DNA of 52,983 bases from M2408 sp040386975 (GTDB taxonomy: Bacteria > Bacteroidota > Bacteroidia > Flavobacteriales_D > Crocinitomicaceae): NCBI GenBank assembly GCA_040386975.1, contig JAZKEO010000005.1:1-52983 (forward strand). Reading direction: 5' to 3'. Shown here one piece after another: positions 1-7,476 of this stretch. The notes beneath the pieces are model-generated. The model ran no database searches. It worked only from the letters and a program-made list of their open reading frames with translations, and was not told the DNA's origin. How positions within the stretch are numbered: the first letter of the stretch is position 1; the number at the start of each line of letters is the position of its first letter. The translations under genes were made by a program, and so were the position numbers.

Positions 1-207
1 CCATCAGGATATAATCAAGATTTAAACCCGACAAAAGGAACACAAATTTTCTCTGGCGGTCTTGGATTTAAGTGGAAAAATAATTCAATTGATTTAGCTC
101 TAAAAGTTGAACATCGCAATTTTCATTATTATGCTTTTCCAGAAAGTTTGACAGTTGTAAATTCTTTTAGAAACGGAATTGTGTTTAATTATACGGTGAG
201 TTTTTAG
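1..207 (+). CDS. C-terminal end of an outer-membrane beta-barrel protein (partial)
   Basis: The first reading frame is open from the window edge to a TAG at 205-207, giving 68 residues with no start. The residues alternate polar and hydrophobic (for example GLGFKWKNN, LALKVEHRNF, GIVFNYTVSF) and the chain ends in phenylalanine. That is the usual signature of the last strands of an outer-membrane barrel, where the terminal aromatic residue is read by the Bam complex. It could be the end of a TonB-dependent receptor or a smaller OmpA/DUF-type barrel; the fragment is too short to decide. Nothing downstream appears to be in the same operon, since a 40-base gap without clear signals follows. Confidence 0.6.
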   Translation, partial: PSGYNQDLNPTKGTQIFSGGLGFKWKNNSIDLALKVEHRNFHYYAFPESLTVVNSFRNGIVFNYTVSF

Positions 208-247
208 TTATTTGTCATTCTGATAAACCAAATTGAACAGATTAACG

Positions 248-505
248 ATGACAAAAGATGACAAGACAAATTTCTTACATTTCATTACACGAACAGGTAT
301 GTTTATTAATCCTGTAGATGAGAAAAATGTAGTAAGTTTTATTAACGGTTACGAGTTGGGGACTAAACAAGAGTGTGACTTTACGCAGCTATTAAAACAA
401 CTTCTTACTGACAAATATAAAATAAGTTATAGCAGTGATGGTTGGCCTGGACAAATATCTCGACTGGCAAAAAAAACTATCATTGAATTGGATAACAACA
501 ATTAA
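248..505 (+). CDS. Small soluble protein of unknown function, first of a pair
   Basis: This 85-residue protein starts at an ATG at 248; an in-frame TTG at 233 is also possible but less likely. I do not recognise the family. It has no signal peptide or membrane segment. A central stretch reads VVSFINGYELG, and the C-terminal half carries a SDGWPGQISRLAKK segment. Small acidic proteins with this kind of composition are common among immunity proteins of polymorphic toxin systems, but that is only a resemblance. The stop codon is one base from the start of the next gene (507), so the two are probably co-translated. Confidence 0.55.
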   Translation: MTKDDKTNFLHFITRTGMFINPVDEKNVVSFINGYELGTKQECDFTQLLKQLLTDKYKISYSSDGWPGQISRLAKKTIIELDNNN

Positions 506-506
506 A

Positions 507-845
507 ATGACTGCATTAGAAATTATTACTGATGAACGAAATGGTGACTTAGATAAAGAAATGACAGAAATTTTAAAAACAAGAATAATAACGCTTATTA
601 ACCGGATCAATGCACTTGGTGACATATGGTTTAATGAATCTTGGACAGAAGAATGGCTATCTCTTTGTGCTATAAAAAGTATATGGTTTAAGCAACTATG
701 GGTTGACGATGAATGGATTATTATTAAATCCATTGACAAAGAGGTTAAGGAAGACAACATTTTTCGGAATAAAGGCGAGAACATTCCGACAATAGAAGTG
801 ATAAGACTTAAAGAACAGTATGACAGTGTGATTAAGAAAAACTAA
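507..845 (+). CDS. Small soluble protein of unknown function, second of a pair
   Basis: The chosen ATG at 507 follows the previous stop (503-505) by one base and gives 112 residues; an upstream ATG in the same frame at 435 would overlap the first gene by 71 bases. The protein is rich in Trp and charged residues (IWFNESWTEEW, DDEWIIIKSIDKEV) and has no signal peptide or transmembrane segment. The family is not recognised. The tight coupling suggests it works with, or is regulated with, its neighbour. A hairpin-like inverted repeat follows the stop at 853-929. Confidence 0.5.
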   Translation: MTALEIITDERNGDLDKEMTEILKTRIITLINRINALGDIWFNESWTEEWLSLCAIKSIWFKQLWVDDEWIIIKSIDKEVKEDNIFRNKGENIPTIEVIRLKEQYDSVIKKN

Positions 846-852
846 TAGACAA

Positions 853-929
853 TACCAAAAACTGTTCATTAGTGGTTGTTTAAACTTTTCAAATCTTAGT
901 AAACATTAGGACAGTTTGTTAGATTGGTA
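853..929. repeat. Imperfect inverted repeat after the small gene pair
   Basis: The arms TACCAA-AAACTGT (853-865) and ACAGTTT-gttaga-TTGGTA (911-929) are complementary apart from a six-base interruption on the right side. The spacer has no coding potential. It could be a weak terminator between convergent genes (the next gene is on the minus strand) or the remnant of a small mobile element. There is no T-tract directly after either arm, so a simple intrinsic terminator is not well supported. Confidence 0.35.
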
Positions 930-963
930 CTAAGAAAAACCCATCTTATCAAGTTACAAACGG

Positions 964-1485
964 CTATTCCTTACCCAACAAAATCCTAAACTCCTCTTTT
1001 CCGATTGCCGTTTTCTTTAGGTTTGTGATGAGCATTACTGCACGTTCTATGCGTTTATCACTACTTTTAACTTGATTGACATAATAAATAATGTAGCGTT
1101 TTTTTCCAAGTGGTAATAAATCAAAGCGTTGTTTTCCTTCAAAATCTTGGTTCAACACTTCTTGAAGTTCTTCCGATACAATCATTCCGAATTCACTATC
1201 GTCTTTTTCTAAAGTAACGGAAACTTCATCGCCCAAACGCAAATGATTTTTCTTTAAAATGGCTGTTTTGACAGTAATGTATCCTTTTTTATTTCCCAAG
1301 GAAACAACTCCAGCTTGCCATTCTTCTGAGTCGTTGACTTTAATAATGAAACGTTGGTTGTAAATCGTTTTGTCAGTCTCACTTTTTGTTTGAACTAAAA
1401 TCTCATACGGAACTTCAACGTAATTCAATTTTAATTTCTCAAGAAGAAAAATTTCGGATTTGTAAGAAAAAGTTTCGTCACTCAT
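964..1485 (-). CDS. YdeI/OmdA-like protein with N-terminal DUF1905 domain
   Basis: The 173-residue product has two parts. Residues about 15-100 look like a DUF1905 beta-barrel fold (RFIIKVNDSEEWQAGVVSLG, then LRLGDEVSVTLEKDDSEFG). Residues about 105-170 match the YdeI or OmpD-associated tail (LNQDFEGKQRFDLLPLGKKR, IERAVMLITNLKK). The molecular role is not settled; family members are annotated as bacteriocin-protection or OmpD-associated proteins. I chose the ATG at 1485 because an AGAGAAAG-like ribosome-binding sequence lies just upstream; an earlier in-frame ATG at 1512 overlaps the upstream gene more deeply. It overlaps the end of the gene at 1478-2011 by 8 bases, indicating one transcript. 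Confidence 0.7.
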   Translation of the reverse strand: MSDETFSYKSEIFLLEKLKLNYVEVPYEILVQTKSETDKTIYNQRFIIKVNDSEEWQAGVVSLGNKKGYITVKTAILKKNHLRLGDEVSVTLEKDDSEFGMIVSEELQEVLNQDFEGKQRFDLLPLGKKRYIIYYVNQVKSSDKRIERAVMLITNLKKTAIGKEEFRILLGKE

Positions 1486-2011
1486 AACTTTCTCTATTTT
1501 TGAAAGATTCACGATTATAAAACAATGCTTTTTCTATAAATTTACTATGATTCTCATAGTCAGTTTGTAAAGTTAAAATAAAAAATAAATAACCTAAAAT
1601 AAATCCAATAATATGATAGTAACTGGCATAACTACTAAAAAATGAACAAATTGCTAAAAATAATAACGAAAGAATCATAAAGCCTGAATAGAAACAAGGA
1701 AAACTTATTTTTGTAAATTTTAATTTAGTTTTATCAGTAAACCAAATAAGTGTATATGGATTAATTCTGGCTGAATAACTATTTCTTATGTAAAACAAAT
1801 TGTCGTATTCTGACATGTAAAGTGAATCGGATTTATTTTTTCTGCCAATTCTTAAATCTCTCAATTTGTTTTTTTTATCTCCATAAGGCGATAAAGTATT
1901 TATCCTCAAAAAATTGACAAACTCATTAGAATGAACATTATACGAGTATTTTTTTATCAAAATGGGAGATAAATAACTCAGATATTTTAAAAGAGTAGTT
2001 AAAAATTTCAT
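1478..2011 (-). CDS. Membrane protein of unknown function
   Basis: This 177-residue protein is not recognised. The N-terminal two thirds are soluble and rich in Tyr, Asn and Lys. Two hydrophobic segments follow at about residues 103-125 (FYSGFMILSLLFLAICSFFS) and 130-150 (YYHIIGFILGYLFFILTLQ), then a charged tail ending in a repeat-like RESFKNRESYE. The arrangement predicts a hairpin in the inner membrane with both ends on the same side. It overlaps the YdeI-like gene by 8 bases. The spacer between it and the next upstream gene holds heptad-type repeats. Confidence 0.55.
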   Translation of the reverse strand: MKFLTTLLKYLSYLSPILIKKYSYNVHSNEFVNFLRINTLSPYGDKKNKLRDLRIGRKNKSDSLYMSEYDNLFYIRNSYSARINPYTLIWFTDKTKLKFTKISFPCFYSGFMILSLLFLAICSFFSSYASYYHIIGFILGYLFFILTLQTDYENHSKFIEKALFYNRESFKNRESYE

Positions 2012-2017
2012 TTCTAA

Positions 2018-2068
2018 ATAAGACTAAACTCATAACTCATAACTCATTACTTCTAACTCATAACTATT
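2018..2068. repeat. Heptad-period spacer repeat, TAACTCA type
   Basis: The spacer after the GH3 lipoprotein gene reads as consecutive seven-base units of the type TAACTCA / TTACTTC / TAACTCA / TAACTAT. It belongs to the same degenerate family as the spacers at 8380-8445 and 31588-31665, read on the other strand. It includes the last few codons of the minus-strand gene at its right edge. Confidence 0.6.
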
Positions 2069-3212
2069 TAACCGCTTTCACACACAATTTCATGCGAATG
2101 ATTCTTTTTGCAGATTCATCCACTTGTGCTTTGAATTTTGAGTCAGAACGGTATTTTTTCAAGATATCAGAATGAGCTTTTTTGCTGTCAACAGGCATCA
2201 AAACAATGTCGCAACCAGCTTCAACTGCTTTAACTTCACAATTTGGTATGGAAGCAACACCACCCATGTTCATGGCGTCCGTAACAATCAAACCTTTGAA
2301 AGCGAATTCTTTACGTAATAAATCGGTAACAATTGTTGAAGAAGTTGTTGAAGGCAATCCTTTTGTATCGTATTTTGGATTGTTTTGAACAGCAATGTGA
2401 GCAACCATGATGGATAAAACGCCATCTTGAATTAATTTTGGGTAGTTTCCAATTTCTTTCAATTCTCCATCAAGTACTTGTAGAGATTTATGCGTGTCGC
2501 CAGTAACCAAACCATGACCCGGGAAATGTTTAGCTGTAGCAATGATTCCACTTTTTTGTGTTTGCTGAATAAAAGTGTTTGACCAAGGAATAATGTTCGC
2601 AGGAACTGCACCAAAACTTCTGAAACCAACCGTTTTATTTGGAGACATATCCACAACTGGCGAAAAGTTATAATTGATTCCGATTTCATTTAAATCTTTT
2701 GAAATGGTGTCTGTATAAGCTCTCACTTCGTCAATCGTTTTCATTTCATTTGCTTTTTTTACTGGTCGAGAACCAATAATTTTTCTGTTTACCAAACTTG
2801 GTTCAGCATCAGCAGAATATAAAAAAGCAAGATTTCCGATGGTGTCATTCATCTTATTGAAAGTAGAAATCCAATTTGTCATTTCCACTTTCGTTCCATT
2901 CAACATCAAAACTCCACCGATAATTCTATTTTTGATATGACTTTTAATCGTTGCTTCCGTTTGTCCCAAACGTCCAACTGCTGGCATAATCAATTGAGCA
3001 ACAATTGCTGTGTCGTCCATACTTTTGAACAATTTGTCAACTGCTTGATCCAAATTTTTGTTCTCACTTAAAAAATCTGTTAACTGAAACTCTTGTTTTA
3101 TCTCAGGAATCTCGATTTTTTTCTTTTCAACTATTTTTTCTTCCGTATTATTTTGAGCACAAGCTTGAACCAAAATTGCTAAAACTCCAAATGTTAAAAT
3201 CGTTTTTATCAT
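2064..3212 (-). CDS. Glycoside hydrolase family 3 lipoprotein, beta-N-acetylhexosaminidase (NagZ-like)
   Basis: Predicted to remove N-acetylglucosamine from muropeptides or chitin-like oligomers in the envelope. The 382-residue protein starts with a lipoprotein signal whose lipobox is V-Q-A-C18. The GH3 N-terminal TIM barrel spans about residues 55-375. The NagZ hallmark KHFPGHG is at 228-234, followed by the flexible-loop pair D239 and H241 (acid/base His), and the nucleophile is D312 in TDAMNMGG. No GH3 C-terminal domain is present, as expected for single-domain NagZ enzymes. Cytoplasmic NagZ lacks a lipid anchor, so this is the surface or periplasmic type found in Bacteroidota. It has its own TAnnTTTG -7 box at 3231-3238 on the minus strand. 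Confidence in family is high; the exact substrate is inferred. Confidence 0.88.
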   Translation of the reverse strand: MIKTILTFGVLAILVQACAQNNTEEKIVEKKKIEIPEIKQEFQLTDFLSENKNLDQAVDKLFKSMDDTAIVAQLIMPAVGRLGQTEATIKSHIKNRIIGGVLMLNGTKVEMTNWISTFNKMNDTIGNLAFLYSADAEPSLVNRKIIGSRPVKKANEMKTIDEVRAYTDTISKDLNEIGINYNFSPVVDMSPNKTVGFRSFGAVPANIIPWSNTFIQQTQKSGIIATAKHFPGHGLVTGDTHKSLQVLDGELKEIGNYPKLIQDGVLSIMVAHIAVQNNPKYDTKGLPSTTSSTIVTDLLRKEFAFKGLIVTDAMNMGGVASIPNCEVKAVEAGCDIVLMPVDSKKAHSDILKKYRSDSKFKAQVDESAKRIIRMKLCVKAVK

Positions 3213-3230
3213 ACTAAATTAAATGTTTGA

Positions 3231-3238
3231 CAAAAATA
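3231..3238 (-). promoter_or_regulatory. Bacteroidota -7 box (TATTTTTG) for the GH3 lipoprotein gene
   Basis: On the minus strand this reads TATTTTTG, matching the Bacteroidota -7 consensus TAnnTTTG, 18 bases before the start codon at 3212. No clear TTG -33 element is seen at the usual distance. Confidence 0.5.
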
Positions 3239-3302
3239 GTAGCAATAACTATTCCTATCTTTAAAAAAGAATTTGTTTTTGAATAAAATAATGTCGAAAA
3301 CT

Positions 3303-3345
3303 TTTCAGTTAACTTTTCACTTTTCATTCTTCACTTTTAACTATT
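3303..3345. repeat. Heptad-period spacer repeat, CTTTTCA/CTTTTAA type
   Basis: The spacer just after the endonuclease/exonuclease/phosphatase gene contains successive units resembling TTAACTTTTCAC, TTTTCATTCTTCAC and TTTTAACT. It matches the low-complexity spacers at 19665-19708, 42415-42452 and 44660-44705. Confidence 0.5.
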
Positions 3346-4304
3346 TAAAGTTTTACTTGAATCAAAACTGGTAAATGATCTGAATAACCTCCCAAATATT
3401 TTTTTGGACCAACATAGGTTCTAAATGGTTGTTTTTTCCCTTTGTATTCTTCAATTAAAAAAGCTGGAGATAAAATTTTTCCTGAACCAACAGTTGCTTT
3501 CATACCTTTTTTTCCTCTTAAACCTGGAGAAGCCATGATGTGATCTAACACATTCCATTCTCCGTCGTGAAGGTAAGAACCTCCAAATTCTCCCGATTCT
3601 TTGCAAATCATTTCAGTTAATTTTTCAGCAACCATCATTGGTGCAACATTGTCAGCATAATCGTTTAAATCTCCCATCAAAATCAATTTGTATTTAGGAT
3701 TTTTTTGTTCCACAGAATCAATGAAATGTCTAGCGTTTTTTGCTGCTTCAATGCGGTTTTTCTCTGAATCATCAGCACCACCACGACGACTTGGCCAGTG
3801 ATTTACCATAACAAAAAGTGTATCTTTTTTGCTCAAAAATTTTCCCCAAACGATGTCACGAGAAGAAGGTTTTTCTTTTCCAGGAAGCGTAAAACGAATA
3901 TTTCCAGATTTCAATAATTTTAATTTGGTACTGTCGTAAATCATTCCAACGTCAATTCCTCTTTCGTCAGGAGAATCGTAGTGAACAACTCCGTGTGTTT
4001 TTTTGTATTTATTTGAATAATTTAAAACATTATAAACGACTTGTTTGTTCTCAATTTCGCACATTCCCAAAACAAGTAAAGGTCCCATTTCGTCCATTAC
4101 TTTGTTAATGTGATTTAATTTTTCCTCAAAACGTTTTGAATTCCAAGAATAAGCTCCATTTGGAAGAAATTCAGCATCATCTTTTTTTGGATCGTCAATG
4201 GTGTCGAATAAATTTTCAAAATTATAAAAACCAACATTATAAGTTTGGGAAAATCCGATTACATTTGTAAGCAAGATTGTAAATACTACGATTATTTTTT
4301 TCAT
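3345..4304 (-). CDS. Secreted endonuclease/exonuclease/phosphatase family protein
   Basis: The 319-residue protein starts with a cleavable signal peptide (residues 1-20, ending GFSQ). The mature part is a single endonuclease/exonuclease/phosphatase fold. Its hallmarks are all visible: the early Asn in YNFENLFD, the metal-binding Glu in CEIENK, MVNHWPSRRGG, the DLND motif, and the C-terminal SDHLPVLIQ with the catalytic Asp-His. The substrate could be extracellular nucleic acid or a phospho-lipid/inositol; the fold does not settle this. A -7 box (TATATTTG, 4309-4316) lies only four bases before the ATG, so the transcript may be leaderless. It is divergent from the MFS gene at 4348. Confidence 0.85.
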   Translation of the reverse strand: MKKIIVVFTILLTNVIGFSQTYNVGFYNFENLFDTIDDPKKDDAEFLPNGAYSWNSKRFEEKLNHINKVMDEMGPLLVLGMCEIENKQVVYNVLNYSNKYKKTHGVVHYDSPDERGIDVGMIYDSTKLKLLKSGNIRFTLPGKEKPSSRDIVWGKFLSKKDTLFVMVNHWPSRRGGADDSEKNRIEAAKNARHFIDSVEQKNPKYKLILMGDLNDYADNVAPMMVAEKLTEMICKESGEFGGSYLHDGEWNVLDHIMASPGLRGKKGMKATVGSGKILSPAFLIEEYKGKKQPFRTYVGPKKYLGGYSDHLPVLIQVKL

Positions 4305-4308
4305 AAGA

Positions 4309-4316
4309 CAAATATA
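4309..4316 (-). promoter_or_regulatory. -7 box TATATTTG four bases before an ATG
   Basis: On the minus strand TATATTTG is followed by TCTT and then the ATG at 4304. If transcription starts the usual few bases after the -7 box, the mRNA begins at or next to the start codon. Confidence 0.55.
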
Positions 4317-4347
4317 AAAAAATAATCAAAGAGAACTCGTTATTTAT

Positions 4348-5589
4348 ATGTTAAGAAAGAAAGAAAACTTACTAAAACTGTTTAGTTTACCAGTAATTAT
4401 TGCTGCCTTAGGTTATTTTGTGGATATCTATGATTTACTTTTATTTGGGATTGTTCGTGTTCCAAGTTTGAAAGATTTAGGTTTAAATCCAGATACAATT
4501 GGTGTTTCAATCCTCAATTGGCAAATGATTGGTTTACTTTTGGGAGGAATACTTTGGGGAGTTTTGGGAGATAAAAAGGGAAGATTATCCGTTCTTTTTG
4601 GTTCCATCATTTTATATTCATTTGCAAACATTGCTTGTGGATTTTTGCCACAGATTAATTTCATGGATAAAGGAAACGCTTATATTTTGTTGCGTTTTAT
4701 TGCTGGAGTTGGTTTAGCTGGAGAACTTGGCGCTGGAATTACTTTAGTTTCAGAATCTCTGCCAAAAGAATTGCGAGCTATTGGAACTTCTATCGTAGCT
4801 GGATTTGGACTTTTTGGAGCTGTTGTAGCTAATTTCACTGTTGAATTAGCTGGAGATTGGACAATCGCTTATTGGATTGGAGGTGGAATGGGACTTTGTT
4901 TGTTATTGCTAAGAGTTGGCGTAATTGAATCAGGAATTTACAAAGAAATCGTCAAGGATAAATCTATTAAAAAAGGAAGTTTTATCATGTTTTTCAACAA
5001 TTGGGATCGTTTTGTTCGTTACATGAAATGCATCGGAATTGGTTTGCCGACTTGGTTTTGCATCGGAATTTTAGCGATGCTTGGAAATCAATTTGGAGAG
5101 GTTCTTCATTTATCGGAAGAAATAAAACCAGGAAACGCCATCATGTGGGCATATATTGGAATTTCTGTAGGAGATTTAGCTAGCGGATTTATCAGTCATT
5201 GGTTGAAATCGAGAAAAAAAGCAATTTTTTGGATGATGTTTTTTACACTCATTGGGGTTTTGTTGATGTTGTTTTATCCATACAAAAGTGCTTCAACTTA
5301 TTATTTTTACTGCGTTTGGCTTGGACTTGGAACAGGATATTGGGCGATGTTCGTAACCGTTGGGGCAGAACAATTTGGTACAAATATTCGTTCAACAGCA
5401 GCGACAACAATTCCGAATATGGTTCGTGGAACGGTTGTTTTGATGACTTTTTTATTCAACGGTTCAAAAATGAGTTTGGGTGTTATCTTGGCTGGTTCCT
5501 TGGTTGGATTTATTGCTTTTGCGATTGGATTTTATTCAACTTTGACCATTCCTGAAACACACGACAAGGATTTGGATTTTGTGGAATAA
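4348..5589 (+). CDS. Major facilitator superfamily transporter (metabolite:H+ symporter type)
   Basis: The 413-residue protein has about twelve hydrophobic segments typical of a full MFS carrier in the inner membrane. The cytoplasmic loop between helices 2 and 3 shows the MFS signature as GVLGDKKGRLSVL. The next loop has RFIAGVGLAGELGAG, which resembles the metabolite:proton symporter group (ShiA/KgtP/ProP-like). The central loop is short and charged. The substrate cannot be named; family members carry organic acids, sugars or osmolytes. It is divergent from the gene at 4304. Expression signals in the 43-base gap are unclear on the plus strand. Confidence 0.85.
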   Translation: MLRKKENLLKLFSLPVIIAALGYFVDIYDLLLFGIVRVPSLKDLGLNPDTIGVSILNWQMIGLLLGGILWGVLGDKKGRLSVLFGSIILYSFANIACGFLPQINFMDKGNAYILLRFIAGVGLAGELGAGITLVSESLPKELRAIGTSIVAGFGLFGAVVANFTVELAGDWTIAYWIGGGMGLCLLLLRVGVIESGIYKEIVKDKSIKKGSFIMFFNNWDRFVRYMKCIGIGLPTWFCIGILAMLGNQFGEVLHLSEEIKPGNAIMWAYIGISVGDLASGFISHWLKSRKKAIFWMMFFTLIGVLLMLFYPYKSASTYYFYCVWLGLGTGYWAMFVTVGAEQFGTNIRSTAATTIPNMVRGTVVLMTFLFNGSKMSLGVILAGSLVGFIAFAIGFYSTLTIPETHDKDLDFVE

Positions 5590-5634
5590 ATTTAGACATT
5601 AAGATGTCAGGATATTAGGATTTTAAGATTTAAT
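5590..5634. repeat. Degenerate spacer repeat, ATTAGGATTTTAAGAT type
   Basis: The spacer contains AGGATATTAGGATTTTAAGA, identical over 20 bases to part of the spacer next to folK at 19587-19637. An inverted relative is at 41884-41923. Units recur at seven to eight bases. Confidence 0.6.
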
Positions 5635-5646
5635 TGAATTTTCAGC

Positions 5647-5654
5647 TAACTTTG
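5647..5654 (+). promoter_or_regulatory. -7 box TAACTTTG four bases before an ATG
   Basis: TAACTTTG matches the consensus TAnnTTTG. It is followed by TTGT and then the start codon of the flavoprotein gene at 5659, the same geometry as at 4309-4316 on the other strand. Confidence 0.6.
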
Positions 5655-5658
5655 TTGT

Positions 5659-6891
5659 ATGAATCAAAATAATCATGTAGTAATTATTGGTGGTGGAGCA
5701 GCGGGATTTTTTGCGGCTTTAAGTGTTAAAGAACATTTTCCAAATGCTAAAGTGACGATTTTTGAGAAGTCGAATAAAGTTTTAGCAAAAGTTAAAATTT
5801 CGGGTGGAGGAAGATGTAACGTGACTCACGCTTGTTTTGATAACAAAGAATTATCCAAATTTTATCCGAGAGGCGAGAATTACCTCAAAAAATCCTTTGA
5901 ACAATTCAATACAAAATCGACGATTGATTGGTTTAAAAAACGAGGAGTTGAACTTGAAGCTTTAAACGATAATTGCATTTTTCCGAAATCAAATTCATCG
6001 CAAACAATTATCGATTGCTTTGAAAATGAGGCAAGAAGATTAAAAATTGAAGTTTTAATTCAAACTCCTATCTCTAGAATTACACAAACAGAACAAGGAT
6101 TTGAGTTAAAATCATTGGAAAATATTTTTTTTGCAAATAAAATTATCATTACAACTGGAGGTCAACCAAAAATATCTAATTTGGATTGGATTGCTCGTTT
6201 GGGACATGAAATTGTTAGTCCAGTTCCATCTTTGTTTACCTTCAACATGCCCAAAAACCCAATTTGTGAGTTGATGGGAATTGTTGTTGAAAACGCAAGT
6301 GTAAAAGTGGAAAGCACCAAATTAATTGCTCAAGGTCCACTTTTGATTACGCATTGGGGAATGAGTGGCCCAGCAATTTTAAAACTTTCAGCTTGGGGTG
6401 CACGTATTTTAGAAGAGAAAAATTATGATTTTGCTGTCTTGGTAAATTGGCTCAATGATTTGAAAGACAACGATGTAAATCAGCTGTTGGATAAGTTTAT
6501 TAAAGAAAATTTTGAGAAAAAAGTAGTAACCTTTAATCCATTCAACTTATCGAAACGTTTGTGGACTTTTTTACTTCAAAAATCAGAAATTAGTGAGGAA
6601 GCTCGCTGGAAAGAATTGGGTAAAAAATCTTTAAATAAATTGGTGAATAATTTGATTAACGACCGTTATCCCGTAAAAGGAAAAACAACTTTCAAAGAAG
6701 AATTTGTCACTGCTGGTGGAGTTTCTTTGAGCCAAATTAACGTCAAAACGATGGAAAGTAAAATCGTTTCAGGTTTGTTTTTTGCAGGAGAAGTGATTGA
6801 TATTGATGGAATTACGGGTGGATTTAACTTTCAATCTGCTTGGACAACGGGTTGGATTGCAGGAAAGAATGTTTTTGGAAGTGAAACTTGA
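5659..6891 (+). CDS. HI0933/YhiN family FAD-dependent oxidoreductase
   Basis: The 410-residue protein begins directly with the FAD-binding Rossmann motif VVIIGGGAAGFFAAL (residues 7-21), then the family signature KISGGGRCNVTHAC (about 47-60). The family-specific TAGGVSLSQI and a final FAD-contact segment ITGGFNFQSAWTTG close the chain. Length and order of motifs are typical of the YhiN (BaiN-like) family. E. coli YhiN has been reported to be a 23S rRNA dihydrouridine synthase (RdsA); assigning that reaction here is inference from family membership. The N-terminal motif supports the ATG at 5659 even though the -7 box is only four bases upstream. Confidence 0.85.
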   Translation: MNQNNHVVIIGGGAAGFFAALSVKEHFPNAKVTIFEKSNKVLAKVKISGGGRCNVTHACFDNKELSKFYPRGENYLKKSFEQFNTKSTIDWFKKRGVELEALNDNCIFPKSNSSQTIIDCFENEARRLKIEVLIQTPISRITQTEQGFELKSLENIFFANKIIITTGGQPKISNLDWIARLGHEIVSPVPSLFTFNMPKNPICELMGIVVENASVKVESTKLIAQGPLLITHWGMSGPAILKLSAWGARILEEKNYDFAVLVNWLNDLKDNDVNQLLDKFIKENFEKKVVTFNPFNLSKRLWTFLLQKSEISEEARWKELGKKSLNKLVNNLINDRYPVKGKTTFKEEFVTAGGVSLSQINVKTMESKIVSGLFFAGEVIDIDGITGGFNFQSAWTTGWIAGKNVFGSET

Positions 6892-6893
6892 TT

Positions 6894-7469
6894 TCAATTT
6901 TTAATAGAAATATCGTATTTATTTAGTAAACCTTGAATACCATTAAGAGAAAACTTTGCTTTTTTAATCATATTTAACTCAGGATCAATGCTGTAATTTA
7001 TCGCTGAGTAAAAATCAGCTTCTTTGAGATTGGTTTTGAAAAAGTTCGCATGCATTAAATCACAATTCATAAAAGTGGCTTTTGATAAATCTGTTTCCAT
7101 AAAGTCAACATGCTTGAGACTTGAATCTTTAAAAACAGTTTTAGACATTTTTTTACGAGAAAAAGAGCTGTAATCTAAAATACAAGAATCGAAATTCAAT
7201 TCGAAGAGAAAATCCATACAATCATTGAAATTCACGCCTAAAACTTTACAATTATCAAATGAAATGTTGATTAAATGACAATTATTCAATTTTGTCATCG
7301 ATAAATTACAATTCTCAAAAGTGCAGGAAATAAATTTTGTTGAGGAATAGATTTCATTTGAAAAATCACAATTTAAGAAAGCACAATTTTCGTATTCAGC
7401 ATGATTCATTTCAGATGGAGAAAAGGGTTGATTTTTAAACGTTTTATCTTCGTGTAAAGTTTTTTTCAT
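6894..7469 (-). CDS. Pentapeptide-repeat protein (Qnr-like architecture)
   Basis: The 191-residue protein is built almost entirely of pentapeptide repeats of the A(D/N)LXX type, with central Phe/Leu positions (for example FENCNLSMTKLNNCHLINIS, FMNCDLMHANFFKTNLKEAD). These fold as a right-handed square beta-helix. There is no signal peptide. The length and the break near residue 100-115 (SFSRKKMSKTVF) resemble Qnr/MfpA-like proteins that mimic DNA and bind gyrase, but most members have no known role. The WD40 gene ends 7 bases upstream, so both are probably on one transcript. Confidence 0.8.
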   Translation of the reverse strand: MKKTLHEDKTFKNQPFSPSEMNHAEYENCAFLNCDFSNEIYSSTKFISCTFENCNLSMTKLNNCHLINISFDNCKVLGVNFNDCMDFLFELNFDSCILDYSSFSRKKMSKTVFKDSSLKHVDFMETDLSKATFMNCDLMHANFFKTNLKEADFYSAINYSIDPELNMIKKAKFSLNGIQGLLNKYDISIKN

Positions 7470-7476
7470 TGTAAGT

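Noticed and set aside
392..784. Open frame of 130 codons on the minus strand
   Set aside because: It lies opposite the two small plus-strand genes, is Ser/Ile-rich as antisense frames in this composition are, and has no start signals.
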